Assembly (NCBI GenBank): GCA_020847975.1
Contig: JADLBD010000279.1
Span: forward strand, 22,421 to 86,420
DNA: 64,000 nt
Direction: 5' to 3'
Source: Bryobacterales bacterium
Lineage (GTDB): Bacteria > Acidobacteriota > Terriglobia > Bryobacterales > Bryobacteraceae
Positions 16,602 to 27,152 of this stretch are shown here, piece after piece. The notes beneath the pieces were generated by a model. That model was not told where the DNA came from. It did not search any database and saw only the letters and a list, made by a program, of their open reading frames with translations. Position 1 is the stretch's first letter. Every line of letters starts with the position of its first letter. The translations under genes were made by a program, and so were the position numbers.

Positions 16602-17528
16602 CTATAACTTCGCCCCCAGTGCAAGCACTGTTTCAAAATACGGCGCCTCTTCCTCCTTATGCACCACCATCGTCCGCACCTCCCCGAATCCCGCTTTCTC
16701 CAGATACCCCACCAACTCCGCTTCCGTGAAGCCCAACCACACGTCCGCGTACATCTCCCGGGCCTGTTCGTAGTGATGCCGCGCCAGGTCCAGAATCGCG
16801 ATCCGGCCTCCCGGCCGCAGGATCCGCCATGCCTCCTCCACTGCCTTCCGCGGATGCTGCGCATGATGCAGCGACTGGCTGAACAACGCCAAATCCACCG
16901 TTCCGTCTTCAACCGGCAGCGCTTCGAGGTCGCCCTTGCGGTACGCCAGGTTGCGTACGCCGTGCGTTCGCGCCAGTTCCGAGCCGAACTCCACCATCTT
17001 CTCCGAATTGTCCACGGCGATGACCTCGGCCGCCCGCTGCGCCAGCAGTTGCGAGAGCGTCCCTTCCCCTGCGCCTAAGTCCGCAATCACCATCGGCGGC
17101 ATCAATTGCAGCAGCAATTCCGCCACCGCCTTCCACGACCGTCCCGGAACATAGTGCCGCCCGAACCGTCCCGCAAGCTGATCGAAATACGCCCTCATCT
17201 TGTCCTGCCGCTTGTCCAATATCAACCGCAGCGCCGCCTGGTCCTGTGCCGCTTCGGGAATTTCCGACGCAGCCTGGCGCAGCACCTCCATCAACTGTTG
17301 AAACGCCGGGGGAACCCTCAGGCTGTATAACGTGCTTTTTCCGATGCGCCGGTCCTCAATCAATCCCGTCTGCCTGAGCTGCGCCAAATGCGTGGAGATG
17401 CTGCTTTGTCCGGCGGCGAGGATCTGCTGCAACTCCGCCACGGAGAGTTCTTCGCTTTCAAGCAGCAGGAGGATGCGGAGGCGGGTGGGTTCGGTGAGTA
17501 AACGCAGCGAATGAAGGATTGACGGCAT
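16602..17528 (-). CDS. ArsR-type regulator fused to a SAM-methyltransferase domain (SahR-like)
   Basis: A 308-residue regulator. Residues ~1-90 are a winged helix of the ArsR class (RLLTEPTRLRILLLLESEEL, SVAELQQILAAGQSSISTHL), with no CxC metal site. Residues ~145-300 are a class I methyltransferase domain (VIADLGAGEGTLSQLL, AVDNSEKMVEFG, VDLALFSQSLHH, RILRPGGRIAILDLA). This architecture is that of SahR, described in Proteobacteria as an S-adenosylhomocysteine-sensing repressor of SAM-cycle genes. It is divergent from ahcY, sharing a 65-base region with an inverted repeat, which supports the same role. ATG 17528 is the natural start. Whether the domain methylates anything is unknown. Confidence 0.9.
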   Translation of the reverse strand: MPSILHSLRLLTEPTRLRILLLLESEELSVAELQQILAAGQSSISTHLAQLRQTGLIEDRRIGKSTLYSLRVPPAFQQLMEVLRQAASEIPEAAQDQAALRLILDKRQDKMRAYFDQLAGRFGRHYVPGRSWKAVAELLLQLMPPMVIADLGAGEGTLSQLLAQRAAEVIAVDNSEKMVEFGSELARTHGVRNLAYRKGDLEALPVEDGTVDLALFSQSLHHAQHPRKAVEEAWRILRPGGRIAILDLARHHYEQAREMYADVWLGFTEAELVGYLEKAGFGEVRTMVVHKEEEAPYFETVLALGAKL

Positions 17529-17538
17529 TTCGGTTTAA

Positions 17539-17568
17539 TGATATCATCACATCAAGATTCGTTGATAT
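17539..17568. promoter_or_regulatory. Inverted-repeat operator between the SahR-like gene and ahcY
   Basis: Two nested symmetries lie between the divergent starts: ATCAA at 17551-17555 with TTGAT at 17562-17566 (six bases apart), and ATATCA at 17541-17546 with TGATAT at 17563-17568. TGATATCA at 17539-17546 is itself a palindrome. The AT-rich block stands out from the high-GC surroundings and sits where one dimer could control both genes. Probable target of the ArsR-methyltransferase regulator. Confidence 0.7.
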
Positions 17569-17593
17569 AAGCGTCTCTGGAGAACTTCCTATC

Positions 17594-19024
<1,431 letters not shown>

Positions 19025-19081
19025 ACTTCACATTGCGTCTCGGGGGCGCCGGTGTGGCCTTGTATCCGGCCAGCGTGTAGG

Positions 19082-19828
19082 ATGAGGAAAGAGAGGCGTA
19101 GCATTCTGCCCCCCCGCACCAACTTTGAGAACCGCGCCGCACGGCTGTTTCTGCCGCCCGTGCCTTTCTTGGCCAACCCGAAAGAGCCGAAAGATTTTCC
19201 TCTCGGCCGCTGGAATCTCTACATCGGCGGCGCCGGATGCACCGTGGATGGCTACATCAATATCGACCTGATCGCGACGCCGGGGGTCGATGTGGTAGCA
19301 GACGCGGAACGGTTGCCGTTTGCCTCCGGCGTGTTCCAGCGCGTGGAGTGCGACGCCGTGCTGGAGCATGTGCGGGACCCCCAACGCGTGATGAAGGAGA
19401 TGGAGAGGGTTCTCCTGCCCGGTGGCTACCTGCATGTCGTGACGCCGTTCTGCCATCCATTCCATGCCTATCAGGACTACAGAAGATTCACGATCCAGGG
19501 ACTCAAACAACTGGCGGGGCCGATGGAGGTGATTACGGAAGGGTGGCGCACGGGCCCAACGGCTACGATGCTGGTATTCGCTCTCGAATACGTGAAACTG
19601 CTGCTGCCTCTACGCATCTGGAGAGGCGCTGCCCACGCTTTCTTTGGGTGGCTGCTCTTTCCGTTGCGGTACCTGGACCGGTACCTCATGCGATTGCCGG
19701 AGGCGCACCGTTTGGGCAATCATTGTTATGTTTGGTTTCGGAAACCCGATTCCTCTATGGAGAGCCCCATGGCCATGGACGGGCGAGAGTTGCGCACAGC
19801 TGAAACCAATGACGAATCGGATGCTTGA
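19082..19828 (+). CDS. SAM-dependent methyltransferase (Methyltransf_11 type)
   Basis: A ~248-residue class I methyltransferase with an unusual SAM-motif region: WNLYIGGAGCTVDGYINIDL is followed by VDVVADAERLPFASGVFQRV and ECDAVLEHVRDPQRVMKEM, the usual path from acidic loop to motif IV, then VLLPGGYLHVVTPF. A C-terminal region has two hydrophobic stretches (LVFALEYVKLLLPLRI, AAHAFFGWLLFPLRYL), suggesting membrane association. This pattern is common in methyltransferases linked to polysaccharide or glycan synthesis. I favour ATG 19082 over GTG 19052, ten codons earlier. Its end overlaps the HicB-like gene. Substrate unknown. Confidence 0.8.
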   Translation: MRKERRSILPPRTNFENRAARLFLPPVPFLANPKEPKDFPLGRWNLYIGGAGCTVDGYINIDLIATPGVDVVADAERLPFASGVFQRVECDAVLEHVRDPQRVMKEMERVLLPGGYLHVVTPFCHPFHAYQDYRRFTIQGLKQLAGPMEVITEGWRTGPTATMLVFALEYVKLLLPLRIWRGAAHAFFGWLLFPLRYLDRYLMRLPEAHRLGNHCYVWFRKPDSSMESPMAMDGRELRTAETNDESDA

Positions 19829-20165
19829 CCAGTACCAGTTCACAGTGCGGCCGCTGTCGAAGCAGGAAGGCGGCGGCTATCTCGTGGAGTATCCGGATGT
19901 CCCCGGATGCATGTCCGACGGGGAAACTGTGGATGAAGCAATCAGGAACGGCCGGGAGGCTCTCCGCGACTGTATTGCGGTGTTCCGCGAATCGGGCCGC
20001 AAGATACCGAAGCCCAGCGTCCAGGCCGCACAATGGCGTCAGCGCCTCCCCCGGACTCTCTATGCCAAACTGACGAAACAGGCCGAATGGGAAGGCGTCA
20101 GCATTAACAGTCTCGTGACGGCGATCATCGCCGAGGCGATAGGAGCAAAACGGGGCACAAAGTGA
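19821..20165 (+). CDS. HicB-family antitoxin-like protein, apparently without HicA
   Basis: A 114-residue protein. The N-terminal domain shows the HicB pattern of a partial RNase H-like fold: YQFTVRPLSKQEGGGYLVEY, PDVPGCMSDGETVDEAI, then NGREALRDCIAVFRESGR. The C-terminal part (RLPRTLYAKLTKQAEWEGVS, INSLVTAIIAEAIG) is a ribbon-helix-helix-like DNA-binding module. HicB proteins normally neutralise a small HicA mRNA interferase encoded next to them. I found no HicA-sized gene on either side, so this is an orphan. ATG 19821 is favoured; ATG 19809 would add four residues. It overlaps the methyltransferase end by eight bases. Confidence 0.85.
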   Translation: MLDQYQFTVRPLSKQEGGGYLVEYPDVPGCMSDGETVDEAIRNGREALRDCIAVFRESGRKIPKPSVQAAQWRQRLPRTLYAKLTKQAEWEGVSINSLVTAIIAEAIGAKRGTK

Positions 20166-20219
20166 ACCTCCGCGCCGGGAATGCCGCCATTTCTGCTCTC
20201 CGTGCCGGCGAAAATGCGG

Positions 20220-20816
20220 CTAGGTTTCCGGCTCCTTCTCCACCTTCACCACAGCGCCGGTGGAATCATAGGTGTAGACCATCCCCTCCCAGCGGCCGAA
20301 TTCGATTCCCGTGTCTTTCGTGCCGTAACTGTATCGCTGTGTGGCCGTGGAAGCGCGGACGGAAGCCCCGGTGATCTGCGCGAAGCGGTAGCAGAAGTAG
20401 TTCCCGTCCCCCTGCTTCCCCTCCTTGCCCGGAGTGATGTACGCGGCCCCGCAGGAGAGCAGTTCAATGGCCTTCACTTTTCCCTTCCACTTCGCAAATC
20501 TGCTGATCGTGGAAATGGTGATGTTCTCCTTGCAGAACTGAATCCCAGCCCCGCCCTGGCTGTAGATGTTCTTCTCCGTGCACATTCCGTTTGCGTCACT
20601 GCCCTCTGTCCGTACGTATGTCTCAAAGCCGTGCGCCATGATCCTGATGCGCACGTCTCCTTTGTAGGTATCCGATTTGTCAGCAGCCCAATTGATGGGC
20701 CACTCGATGGGTGTATCAAAGTTCACCTCCAGCACTTCCTTGCCGGCGGGTTTCCAACCCAGGAGTCTCACGTCCCGAATGATGATGTCCTGCATACGCT
20801 TGCTCCTCTTGCCCAT
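20220..20816 (-). CDS. Hypothetical protein, 198 residues
   Basis: Unrecognised soluble protein. The N-terminal half has beta-type patterns (DIIIRDVRLLGWKPAG, EVLEVNFDTPIEW). The central part IELLSCGAAYITPG followed by GNYFCYRFAQITGASVRAS has a faint resemblance to DUF4347/caspase-like domains, where a strand ending in SCG is followed by a helix and TGASV-x-AS. That is only a pattern match. No signal peptide. ATG 20792 is an alternative start, eight codons shorter. It is convergent with the HicB-like gene and divergent from the TonB receptor. Base composition is less GC-biased than its neighbours, which may mean recent acquisition. Confidence 0.55.
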   Translation of the reverse strand: MGKRSKRMQDIIIRDVRLLGWKPAGKEVLEVNFDTPIEWPINWAADKSDTYKGDVRIRIMAHGFETYVRTEGSDANGMCTEKNIYSQGGAGIQFCKENITISTISRFAKWKGKVKAIELLSCGAAYITPGKEGKQGDGNYFCYRFAQITGASVRASTATQRYSYGTKDTGIEFGRWEGMVYTYDSTGAVVKVEKEPET

Positions 20817-20957
20817 TACCGTGCCGCGGCTACAGCGGCCTGAGACCTGGCGGTGCAGGCTGGCGCTGTGCGCACGTCACGCCTGTCTACGGGAGAATAA
20901 CACAACCTCCCGGTGAGTACGCGGTCTCGGGTTGCGGCTACGCAGCCGCGCTTCTTG

Positions 20958-20996
20958 TTTCGGCTACGCCTTTCGGCTATGCACTTTCGGCTATGC
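20958..20996 (+). repeat. Three direct repeats upstream of the TonB-receptor promoter
   Basis: TTTCGGCTAYGC occurs at 20958-20969, 20971-20982 and 20985-20996, with a partial fourth copy at 20998-21006. Spacing is 13-14 bases. The array ends ~27 bases before a TATAAT box and therefore overlaps or abuts the -35 region. It may be a regulator site array or simple sequence duplication. Confidence 0.65.
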
Positions 20997-21022
20997 CTTT
21001 CGATGCGGCGAAAGGAACGATG

Positions 21023-21028
21023 TATAAT
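21023..21028 (+). promoter_or_regulatory. Consensus -10 (TATAAT) for the TonB receptor gene
   Basis: TATAAT stands 77 bases before the ATG, next to the direct-repeat array. The region 17 bases upstream (TTCGAT) is a poor -35, so an activator bound to the repeats is possible. The gene has a good ribosome site (AAGGTGGAG, ~21094). Confidence 0.6.
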
Positions 21029-21105
21029 AGCGCCACCCGGGTTTCAAGTCGGGCGCGTGGGTCCTGTGTGAGGTCTGAATCGACGGTCTAAGAAGGTGGA
21101 GTGCG

Positions 21106-24100
21106 ATGAGGAAAATTGCGGCTTTACTATTCGTTTCGCTGTGTTTTGTGATTCCATTGGGAGCGCAGACTGCCAGTGGTGTGATTACCGGGTCCGTCAC
21201 CGACACGACCGGCGCTGCCGTGGCGGGCGCAAAGGTGATGCTGACGCACGAGGAAACAAATCAGACACGCAACCAGACGGCGAACAGCGAGGGCATATAC
21301 GAATTTCGGGCGCTGCCGCGCGGGACGTACCGGTTGGCGGTGGAGGTGGCCGGGTTCAAGCGCGAAGAGATCAAAGATGTTCAGTTGACGGTGGCGCAGA
21401 CACTGCAGCTTAACGTCAAACTGCAGGTGGGGCAGGTGAGCGAAGCCATTACGGTGGAAGCGTCGGCGGCGCAGGTGCAGGCGAGTGAAGCCAGCCTGGC
21501 GCAGGTGATCGACGAGAAACGCGTGCGCGAACTGCCACTGAACGGGCGCAACTTCATGCAGCTTGCGTTTCTGTCTTCGGGCATCGTGACGGCCGGGCGC
21601 GCGAGCGCGACACAGCGGCAGGCGAACTATGGTCCGGCGTTTTCCGCGGGCGGGCAGCGCGATAACACGAGCACGGTGATTGTCGACGGTATCGAAATCA
21701 GCGGCATGGAGTTGAACAACTACCCGTACGCGATTCCGTCGCTCGAATCGGTGGCCGAGTTCCGGGTGCTGACCTCGGGGGCGTCGGCGGAGTTTGGGGG
21801 GAACTCGGGCGCGTTTGTGAACGTGGTGACGCGGCGCGGCACGAACGAATTTCATGGCGCGGCATTCGAGTTCTTGCGGAATGACCGGTTCGATTCGCGG
21901 AACTTCTTCGACGTGACGGGGCGGTCGGCGCCGAACAAGCGCAACCAGTTTGGGTTTGTCGGAAATGGTCCGGTGCTGATCCCGAAGCTGTACAACGGCA
22001 AGGACAGGACGTTCTTCCTGTTTAGCTGGGAATGGCAGCGGCAGCGGAACGGCACGACGAGCACGGCCATTGTGCCGACCGCGCAGGAACGCGCGGGCGA
22101 TTTCAGCGGGACGGTCACGCCCGTGGTGGATCCGTTCACGAAGACGCCGTTTCCCGGCAACCGCATTCCCGAGAGCCGGATCAGCCCGGTGGGGCGCGGG
22201 TTGCTGGCGCTTTATCCGCTGTCGAACAACGCCGATCCGGCCCGCAACTACGTGAATGCGCCGCTGCGGAAATGGGACTTCACGGTGCCGTCGTTCCGCA
22301 TCGACCACCGGCTGTCGAACGCGAACAACCTGTTCTGGCGGACGACGGTGAACCAACCCGACGACATCGGACCGGGACAGGCGCTGACGCAGACGTTCAA
22401 GTATGACGCGGTGCAGAGCGAGCGCAACGTTCAGCACACGCTCGGCGATACGCACATCTTCAGTTCGCGGATTGTGAACGAGGTCAACATCGGCTTTGTG
22501 CGCATGAACCGCATCCGCAACTCCGACGATTCGTTCAAGCGCGATTGGGTGAAAGAACTGGGCATCAAGGGAATCGATACGCAGCCGCTCACCTTCGGCG
22601 CCCCCGCTGTAACGGTGTCGGGCTTCCCCCAGGCAGGTTTTTCGACAAACAATGCGTTCTTCCAGTGGATCACGCAATCGGCGCAGGTTGTCGACAACCT
22701 GTCGCTGATGCTCGGTAAGCACACGGTGAAGGTGGGCGGCGCCTATCAACGGAAGCAATTGAACTCCACCCAATGGGGCGCGCCTAATGGCAACTACGCG
22801 TTTACGGGGGTCTATACGAGCCCGGTGCCGGTGGGGACGCCAACCCGGCAGTCGGCCATCGCGGATACGCTGCTGGGCTACCCGGCGACGTACTCGGTGC
22901 AGACGACGCCTTATGAGCAGCGCATGCGCTACAGCAATACCGCGCTCTATGTGCAGGACGACTGGCGCGTGTCGCAAAACCTGACGTTGAACATCGGTGT
23001 GCGCTGGGAGTATTTCGGCAAGCCTTATGACAAGTTCGACCGGATTGCGACGTTCGACCTCAGCACCGGCCAGCAGTTGCTGCCGGGCCAGAACGGCACC
23101 CCGCGAAGCCTGATCAATCCGGACCGCAACAACTTCGGCCCGAGGTTCGGTTTTGCCTGGCGCGCGCTGGGCAACGATTCGCTGGTTGTCCGCGGCTCCT
23201 ACGGCCTGTTCTACAGCCCGCCGATCGGCAACGACTTCCGGTCGCGGGGCTTCCAGGATCCATTCGCATTTCTGGTGACGCGCGTCTATCGCCCGGCGAG
23301 CACCACCAGCCCGCTGCCTGATTTCACGGCGGAATCGCCGCTGTTGGGCGCGGACCGGCAGACCAACCTGACGCGTGCCGGCGTCGACCGCAACCTGCGC
23401 GACGCCTACGTGCAGCAGTGGACACTGAGTATTCAGAAGCTGGTGACGAAGAACACGTTGTGGGAAGCGGCCTACCGCGGGTCAAAGAGCACACGCCTCC
23501 AGACTCAGCTCAACTACAACGAGATCTTCCCCAACCCGCCGCAGCCGCCGGATTTCCGGCAGATCTTCCCGTGGCCGAACCTGGCGGCGGTGAATATTCT
23601 CGAATCGCGCGGCGCGGCCAACTACCACGCGTTCACGACACGCCTGGAGCGCCGTTACTCCAACGGACTGACCTTCCTCACGAACTACACGTTCTCGAAG
23701 ACGCTGACCGATGTCGATTCGAGCACGGTGGGCGTGGTGATCGGCGGCGGCTCGTTTGGTCCGAACACGATCCGCAACCTGCGTGACAACAAAGGTCCGG
23801 CGGTGTTTGACCGTCCTCACCAGTTGAACTTCAGCGCGGTGTACGAACCCCCATTCTTCAAGAAGTCGCCGGCGCCGGTCCGGCTGCTGCTGGCGGGGTG
23901 GCAGATCGCGCCCATCTGGACGGCCTACGTCGGCGCCTATCTCACACCCGGAAACTTCAACGTGCAGAACACGGGGTCGCGGCCGGACGTGTTGCGCAAT
24001 CCCAATCTGTCGCGCGGCGATCGGACGATCGACCGCTGGTTCGACACCGAGGCGATCCAGAATGCGACGCCAGGGCGTTTCGGCAACGCCGGCAAGGGCA

Positions 24101-24366
24101 TCATTCAGGGCAGCGGGGTGAACAACTGGGACGTGAACCTGTCGAAGAACTTCTATATAACCGAGCGGCATCGTGTGCAGTTCCGCGCGGAGTTGTTCAA
24201 CTTCTTCAATCACGCGCAGTTTGACGATCCCGTGCTGCAACCGGCGGTACGCGACGCCGCCGGACGGTTGTTGAACCCCACCGCCGGCAAGATCACTTCG
24301 GCCAGCGACTTCGGGTTCCGGCAAACCGAACGCGTGGTTCAGTTCGGGCTGAAGTATATCTTTTGA
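21106..24366 (+). CDS. Oar-like TonB-dependent receptor with carboxypeptidase regulatory domain
   Basis: Outer-membrane protein of 1086 residues. Residues 1-23 form a signal peptide (AALLFVSLCFVIPLGAQ). Residues ~25-110 are a carboxypeptidase-regulatory/SpaA-like beta sandwich (GVITGSVTDTTGAAVAGAKV, EFRALPRGTYRLAVEVAGF). The plug follows with RELPLNGRNFMQLAF and GGQRDNTSTVIVDGIEI, then EFRVLTSGASAEFGGNSGA. The remainder is a large beta barrel ending QFGLKYIF with a terminal aromatic, as in outer-membrane barrels. This architecture is abundant in acidobacteria; the imported ligands are mostly unknown but often oligosaccharides. Single gene with its own promoter, divergent from the preceding unknown gene. 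Confidence 0.93.
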   Translation: MRKIAALLFVSLCFVIPLGAQTASGVITGSVTDTTGAAVAGAKVMLTHEETNQTRNQTANSEGIYEFRALPRGTYRLAVEVAGFKREEIKDVQLTVAQTLQLNVKLQVGQVSEAITVEASAAQVQASEASLAQVIDEKRVRELPLNGRNFMQLAFLSSGIVTAGRASATQRQANYGPAFSAGGQRDNTSTVIVDGIEISGMELNNYPYAIPSLESVAEFRVLTSGASAEFGGNSGAFVNVVTRRGTNEFHGAAFEFLRNDRFDSRNFFDVTGRSAPNKRNQFGFVGNGPVLIPKLYNGKDRTFFLFSWEWQRQRNGTTSTAIVPTAQERAGDFSGTVTPVVDPFTKTPFPGNRIPESRISPVGRGLLALYPLSNNADPARNYVNAPLRKWDFTVPSFRIDHRLSNANNLFWRTTVNQPDDIGPGQALTQTFKYDAVQSERNVQHTLGDTHIFSSRIVNEVNIGFVRMNRIRNSDDSFKRDWVKELGIKGIDTQPLTFGAPAVTVSGFPQAGFSTNNAFFQWITQSAQVVDNLSLMLGKHTVKVGGAYQRKQLNSTQWGAPNGNYAFTGVYTSPVPVGTPTRQSAIADTLLGYPATYSVQTTPYEQRMRYSNTALYVQDDWRVSQNLTLNIGVRWEYFGKPYDKFDRIATFDLSTGQQLLPGQNGTPRSLINPDRNNFGPRFGFAWRALGNDSLVVRGSYGLFYSPPIGNDFRSRGFQDPFAFLVTRVYRPASTTSPLPDFTAESPLLGADRQTNLTRAGVDRNLRDAYVQQWTLSIQKLVTKNTLWEAAYRGSKSTRLQTQLNYNEIFPNPPQPPDFRQIFPWPNLAAVNILESRGAANYHAFTTRLERRYSNGLTFLTNYTFSKTLTDVDSSTVGVVIGGGSFGPNTIRNLRDNKGPAVFDRPHQLNFSAVYEPPFFKKSPAPVRLLLAGWQIAPIWTAYVGAYLTPGNFNVQNTGSRPDVLRNPNLSRGDRTIDRWFDTEAIQNATPGRFGNAGKGIIQGSGVNNWDVNLSKNFYITERHRVQFRAELFNFFNHAQFDDPVLQPAVRDAAGRLLNPTAGKITSASDFGFRQTERVVQFGLKYIF

Positions 24367-24392
24367 CGCCGAACAGCGGCCCAGGATACACG

Positions 24393-26864
24393 TCAACCCT
24401 GCCGCAGCGCCTCGGCCGGTTGAATGCGTAGCGCCCGGCGCGCCGGGGCAGCGCACGCAAGCACGCCCACCGCCGCCATGATGACGGACGTAATCACCGA
24501 CGAGACGACGAGATCCGCGGTCAGGGCGCCGGCGCGCCACGCGAGGAGAAAAATGAGGCTGTTGCCGGCGATGACGCCACCGCCGAGTTGACGGCCGGCA
24601 CGGGCGAAAACGATATGGAGCACGTTCCGGGCATTGGCGCCGAGTGCGATACGAATGCCAATCTCGCGGGTGCGGCGCGCGACGGTGACGGCCATGAGCG
24701 CATACAGACCGGCCGCCGAGAAGACGAGCGCCACCAGCAGAACGCTGCCGAAGACGACACTGCCGGCCACCATCCGCATCTGCTCCTTGGCGACGATGTG
24801 GTCGAGGGTGACGATATCCCGGAGGTGCAGGCTCGCATCGACCTGCCGCGCAAGGGCGCCGACCCGCGGCACAAGCGGCGAGGCGTCCCCCGCGACGCGC
24901 ACAGCGACCATGACAGGATCGAACTCCGCCGCGGATGCTGCGCGATAGACGTAGGCTGCCCCATCCCAATCGGCGGGGAACAACATCCCGAAATCGGTGA
25001 CCACCCCGACGATCTCGTGCCAGGGCCCGGTCTCGCGCTCGCCGCCTCGCTGGACCGTGCGAACGCGCGCGCCCACGGGATTCCTGCCCACCACGCGCCT
25101 GAACGCCTCGTTGACCACGACGGGCCCGTTTGGAGCCCCGGCGTCAGTGGGATGCAAGCCGCGGCCGGCCACGATCCGGGAGCCAAACGCGTCGTGATAG
25201 CCTGCGCCGGCCGCAGCCATCGCGAATCCACCCTCGTAATTGCCGTGCAGGCGAACCGGAGGTCCACCGTCCTGCTCCATTTCCAGCGCCACCCACTCCG
25301 GGTGCATCGTCGGCAGGCGATCGCCCTGCGTCACGTGCGTCACACCAGGCTCCTCACGCAACCGGCCCGCGAGTTCTTCATATGCGAGCGCGCGACGCGC
25401 GGCGATCTGCCCATTGTCAGGGACACCATGCTCGCCGGCCAGCGGTTCGTCATCCATGCTGAGACGGAAGGTCAGGTAACGCTTCGCCGGGAACTCCGTC
25501 CGGCTCGGCTTGTCGTGGAGGGTGTTGGTGAACATCCCCACCGCGGCGGGCACGAACAGCACCGTGCACGCCACCTGCGCGCCGATGATGAAGGACCAGA
25601 TGCCGCCGAACGCCATCGTCCCGCCGGTGCCCGTGATCCCCTGCAATCCCCGCTGGACCGGCACGCATGTAGCCTTCAGCGCCGGGATCAGGCCGATCAG
25701 CGCCGCGGCGACGAGCGCGAGCAGCAGCGCATACGCAATGGTCGCGGGCTCGAGCCTCAGATCCACCCAGAACGGCAGGTCGTCCCCGATGATCTGAGCC
25801 GCCCGGGCCAAGGCATAGCGCACCGTCGACTGGGCCACAACGAGCCCGAGCACGGCGGCGGCAAGGGCCAGCACGAGCCCTTCGGTGACGATCTGCGCGA
25901 TCAGGCGGGCGCGGCTCGCCCCCAGCGCGTGGCGGACGACCATCTCCGGCTCGCGCAGCGCGGCGCGCGCGAAGATCAGCGTCGCGACGTTCGCCGACAC
26001 CACCCCCAGCAGCAGCAGGACGATGACGTGGACCGCCACATCCTCCAGCCGCAGCGGATCACCTGGCGTGCGCCCGGCGAATGCCCGAACCCGTGTACGC
26101 AACTGCGCGTGGGTTGCCGGCTCGTCGGCGGCCAGGCGCGCCGATACGGCGTCGAGCTCCGCCGCGGCGTCCTGCCATCTCGCTCCGGCAGAGAGCCGGC
26201 CGAACACCTGCACGGCCGGCCCTTCCCGTGGGCCGGCATCCTGAATGGGCAATGGCTCCCATAGCTGCTGATTGTGCGGGAAGCCGAAGCTCGGCGGCAT
26301 CACGCCCACCACCGTGCGACGCGTGCGACCCACCGTCACGACGCGGCCGATAATCGCCGGGTCGTGCAGGAATTGTCTCTGCCAGACGTCGTAACCCAGG
26401 ACCACGACGGGCTCCGCACCCTGGATTTCATCCGCCGGCTGAAGCGGCCGGCCGAGCAACGGCGGCACGCGGGTGAGCGGAAACGCCGACGCCGTGATCT
26501 CCGCCACGCGCAGCGATTCGACACGGCCTTCGCTCGTAAGCACGTTGCGCTCGCTCAGGTGGGCGGCGCCCAGCTCCGATACGGTCTTCAGGGACCGCCG
26601 CCACATCGCGAAATCGTGGAGCACCCTCGGTTCCACACGTGACGCTGCCGTGTCTCGCGTCTCGAGACGCACGACTCGGCCGCCTTCGTCGAACGGCAGC
26701 CGTTTGTACAGCAGTTCGTCCGCGACTTCGAAGCCGACTGCTCCAATCCCGATTGCGCCCGCCAACGAGAGGCCGCCGATAATCGTGAGCGCGGGATATT
26801 TCAGCAGTAGACGCGCGCCCAGCTTCCAGTCGAGCAACGAGACCCTGGTCAGGCCGGCATGCAT
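24393..26864 (-). CDS. ABC-type permease of the ADOP (orphan) family
   Basis: An 823-residue MacB/FtsX-like permease, the size of acidobacterial duplicated orphan permeases. It has an N-terminal TM (ALTIIGGLSLAGAIGIG), a large periplasmic MacB-type domain (~60-270, including RPLQPADEIQGAEPVVVLGY), a first FtsX-like block (three TMs, ~280-420), then a second periplasmic domain and a second FtsX block at the C-terminus ending with ARRALRIQPAEALRQG, the typical FtsX tail. No ATPase gene is nearby, as usual for ADOPs. I chose ATG 26864 because it has a strong site (GGAGGG, six bases before); the longer frame to 26975 lacks similarity. Substrate unknown. Confidence 0.88.
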   Translation of the reverse strand: MHAGLTRVSLLDWKLGARLLLKYPALTIIGGLSLAGAIGIGAVGFEVADELLYKRLPFDEGGRVVRLETRDTAASRVEPRVLHDFAMWRRSLKTVSELGAAHLSERNVLTSEGRVESLRVAEITASAFPLTRVPPLLGRPLQPADEIQGAEPVVVLGYDVWQRQFLHDPAIIGRVVTVGRTRRTVVGVMPPSFGFPHNQQLWEPLPIQDAGPREGPAVQVFGRLSAGARWQDAAAELDAVSARLAADEPATHAQLRTRVRAFAGRTPGDPLRLEDVAVHVIVLLLLGVVSANVATLIFARAALREPEMVVRHALGASRARLIAQIVTEGLVLALAAAVLGLVVAQSTVRYALARAAQIIGDDLPFWVDLRLEPATIAYALLLALVAAALIGLIPALKATCVPVQRGLQGITGTGGTMAFGGIWSFIIGAQVACTVLFVPAAVGMFTNTLHDKPSRTEFPAKRYLTFRLSMDDEPLAGEHGVPDNGQIAARRALAYEELAGRLREEPGVTHVTQGDRLPTMHPEWVALEMEQDGGPPVRLHGNYEGGFAMAAAGAGYHDAFGSRIVAGRGLHPTDAGAPNGPVVVNEAFRRVVGRNPVGARVRTVQRGGERETGPWHEIVGVVTDFGMLFPADWDGAAYVYRAASAAEFDPVMVAVRVAGDASPLVPRVGALARQVDASLHLRDIVTLDHIVAKEQMRMVAGSVVFGSVLLVALVFSAAGLYALMAVTVARRTREIGIRIALGANARNVLHIVFARAGRQLGGGVIAGNSLIFLLAWRAGALTADLVVSSVITSVIMAAVGVLACAAPARRALRIQPAEALRQG

Positions 26865-26903
26865 ACGCTTCCCTCCTCCGGTCCGCATAACCCACGCACT
26901 AAC

Positions 26904-26930
26904 TTTACAGTAAAAAGTACTCCGTGTAAA
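26904..26930 (-). promoter_or_regulatory. Operator-like inverted repeat upstream of the ADOP permease
   Basis: TTTACA (26904-26909) and TGTAAA (26925-26930) are inverted with 15 bases between, including AGTACT. They lie 40 bases before the permease start in an AT-rich patch. ADOP genes are often controlled by PadR regulators, whose sites are inverted repeats of this kind, but no PadR gene is in the window. Confidence 0.55.
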
Positions 26931-27152
26931 CTTTGGCCGGCGCCATTCATCTGTCTGCGGGCCATGCCCATCCACCCGGCGATGGAACCATCCCCAAGCG
27001 CCACCCGGTGCCGTTGACTCGGGACTTTCTGGAGACTCTGGTGCGCGGGCTGGGCAACGGGCTCGCCGGGGCTTTCCTGCCAGCGAATATCCTCATTTAC
27101 TCCAGCGCGCTCACAGCATGGTGGGAGCCAGCGCAGGTCCGCAGCATGTTCT

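Noticed and set aside
19644..19820. N-terminal extension of the HicB-like frame to 19644
   Set aside because: Upstream residues overlap the methyltransferase in another frame and carry no HicB similarity.
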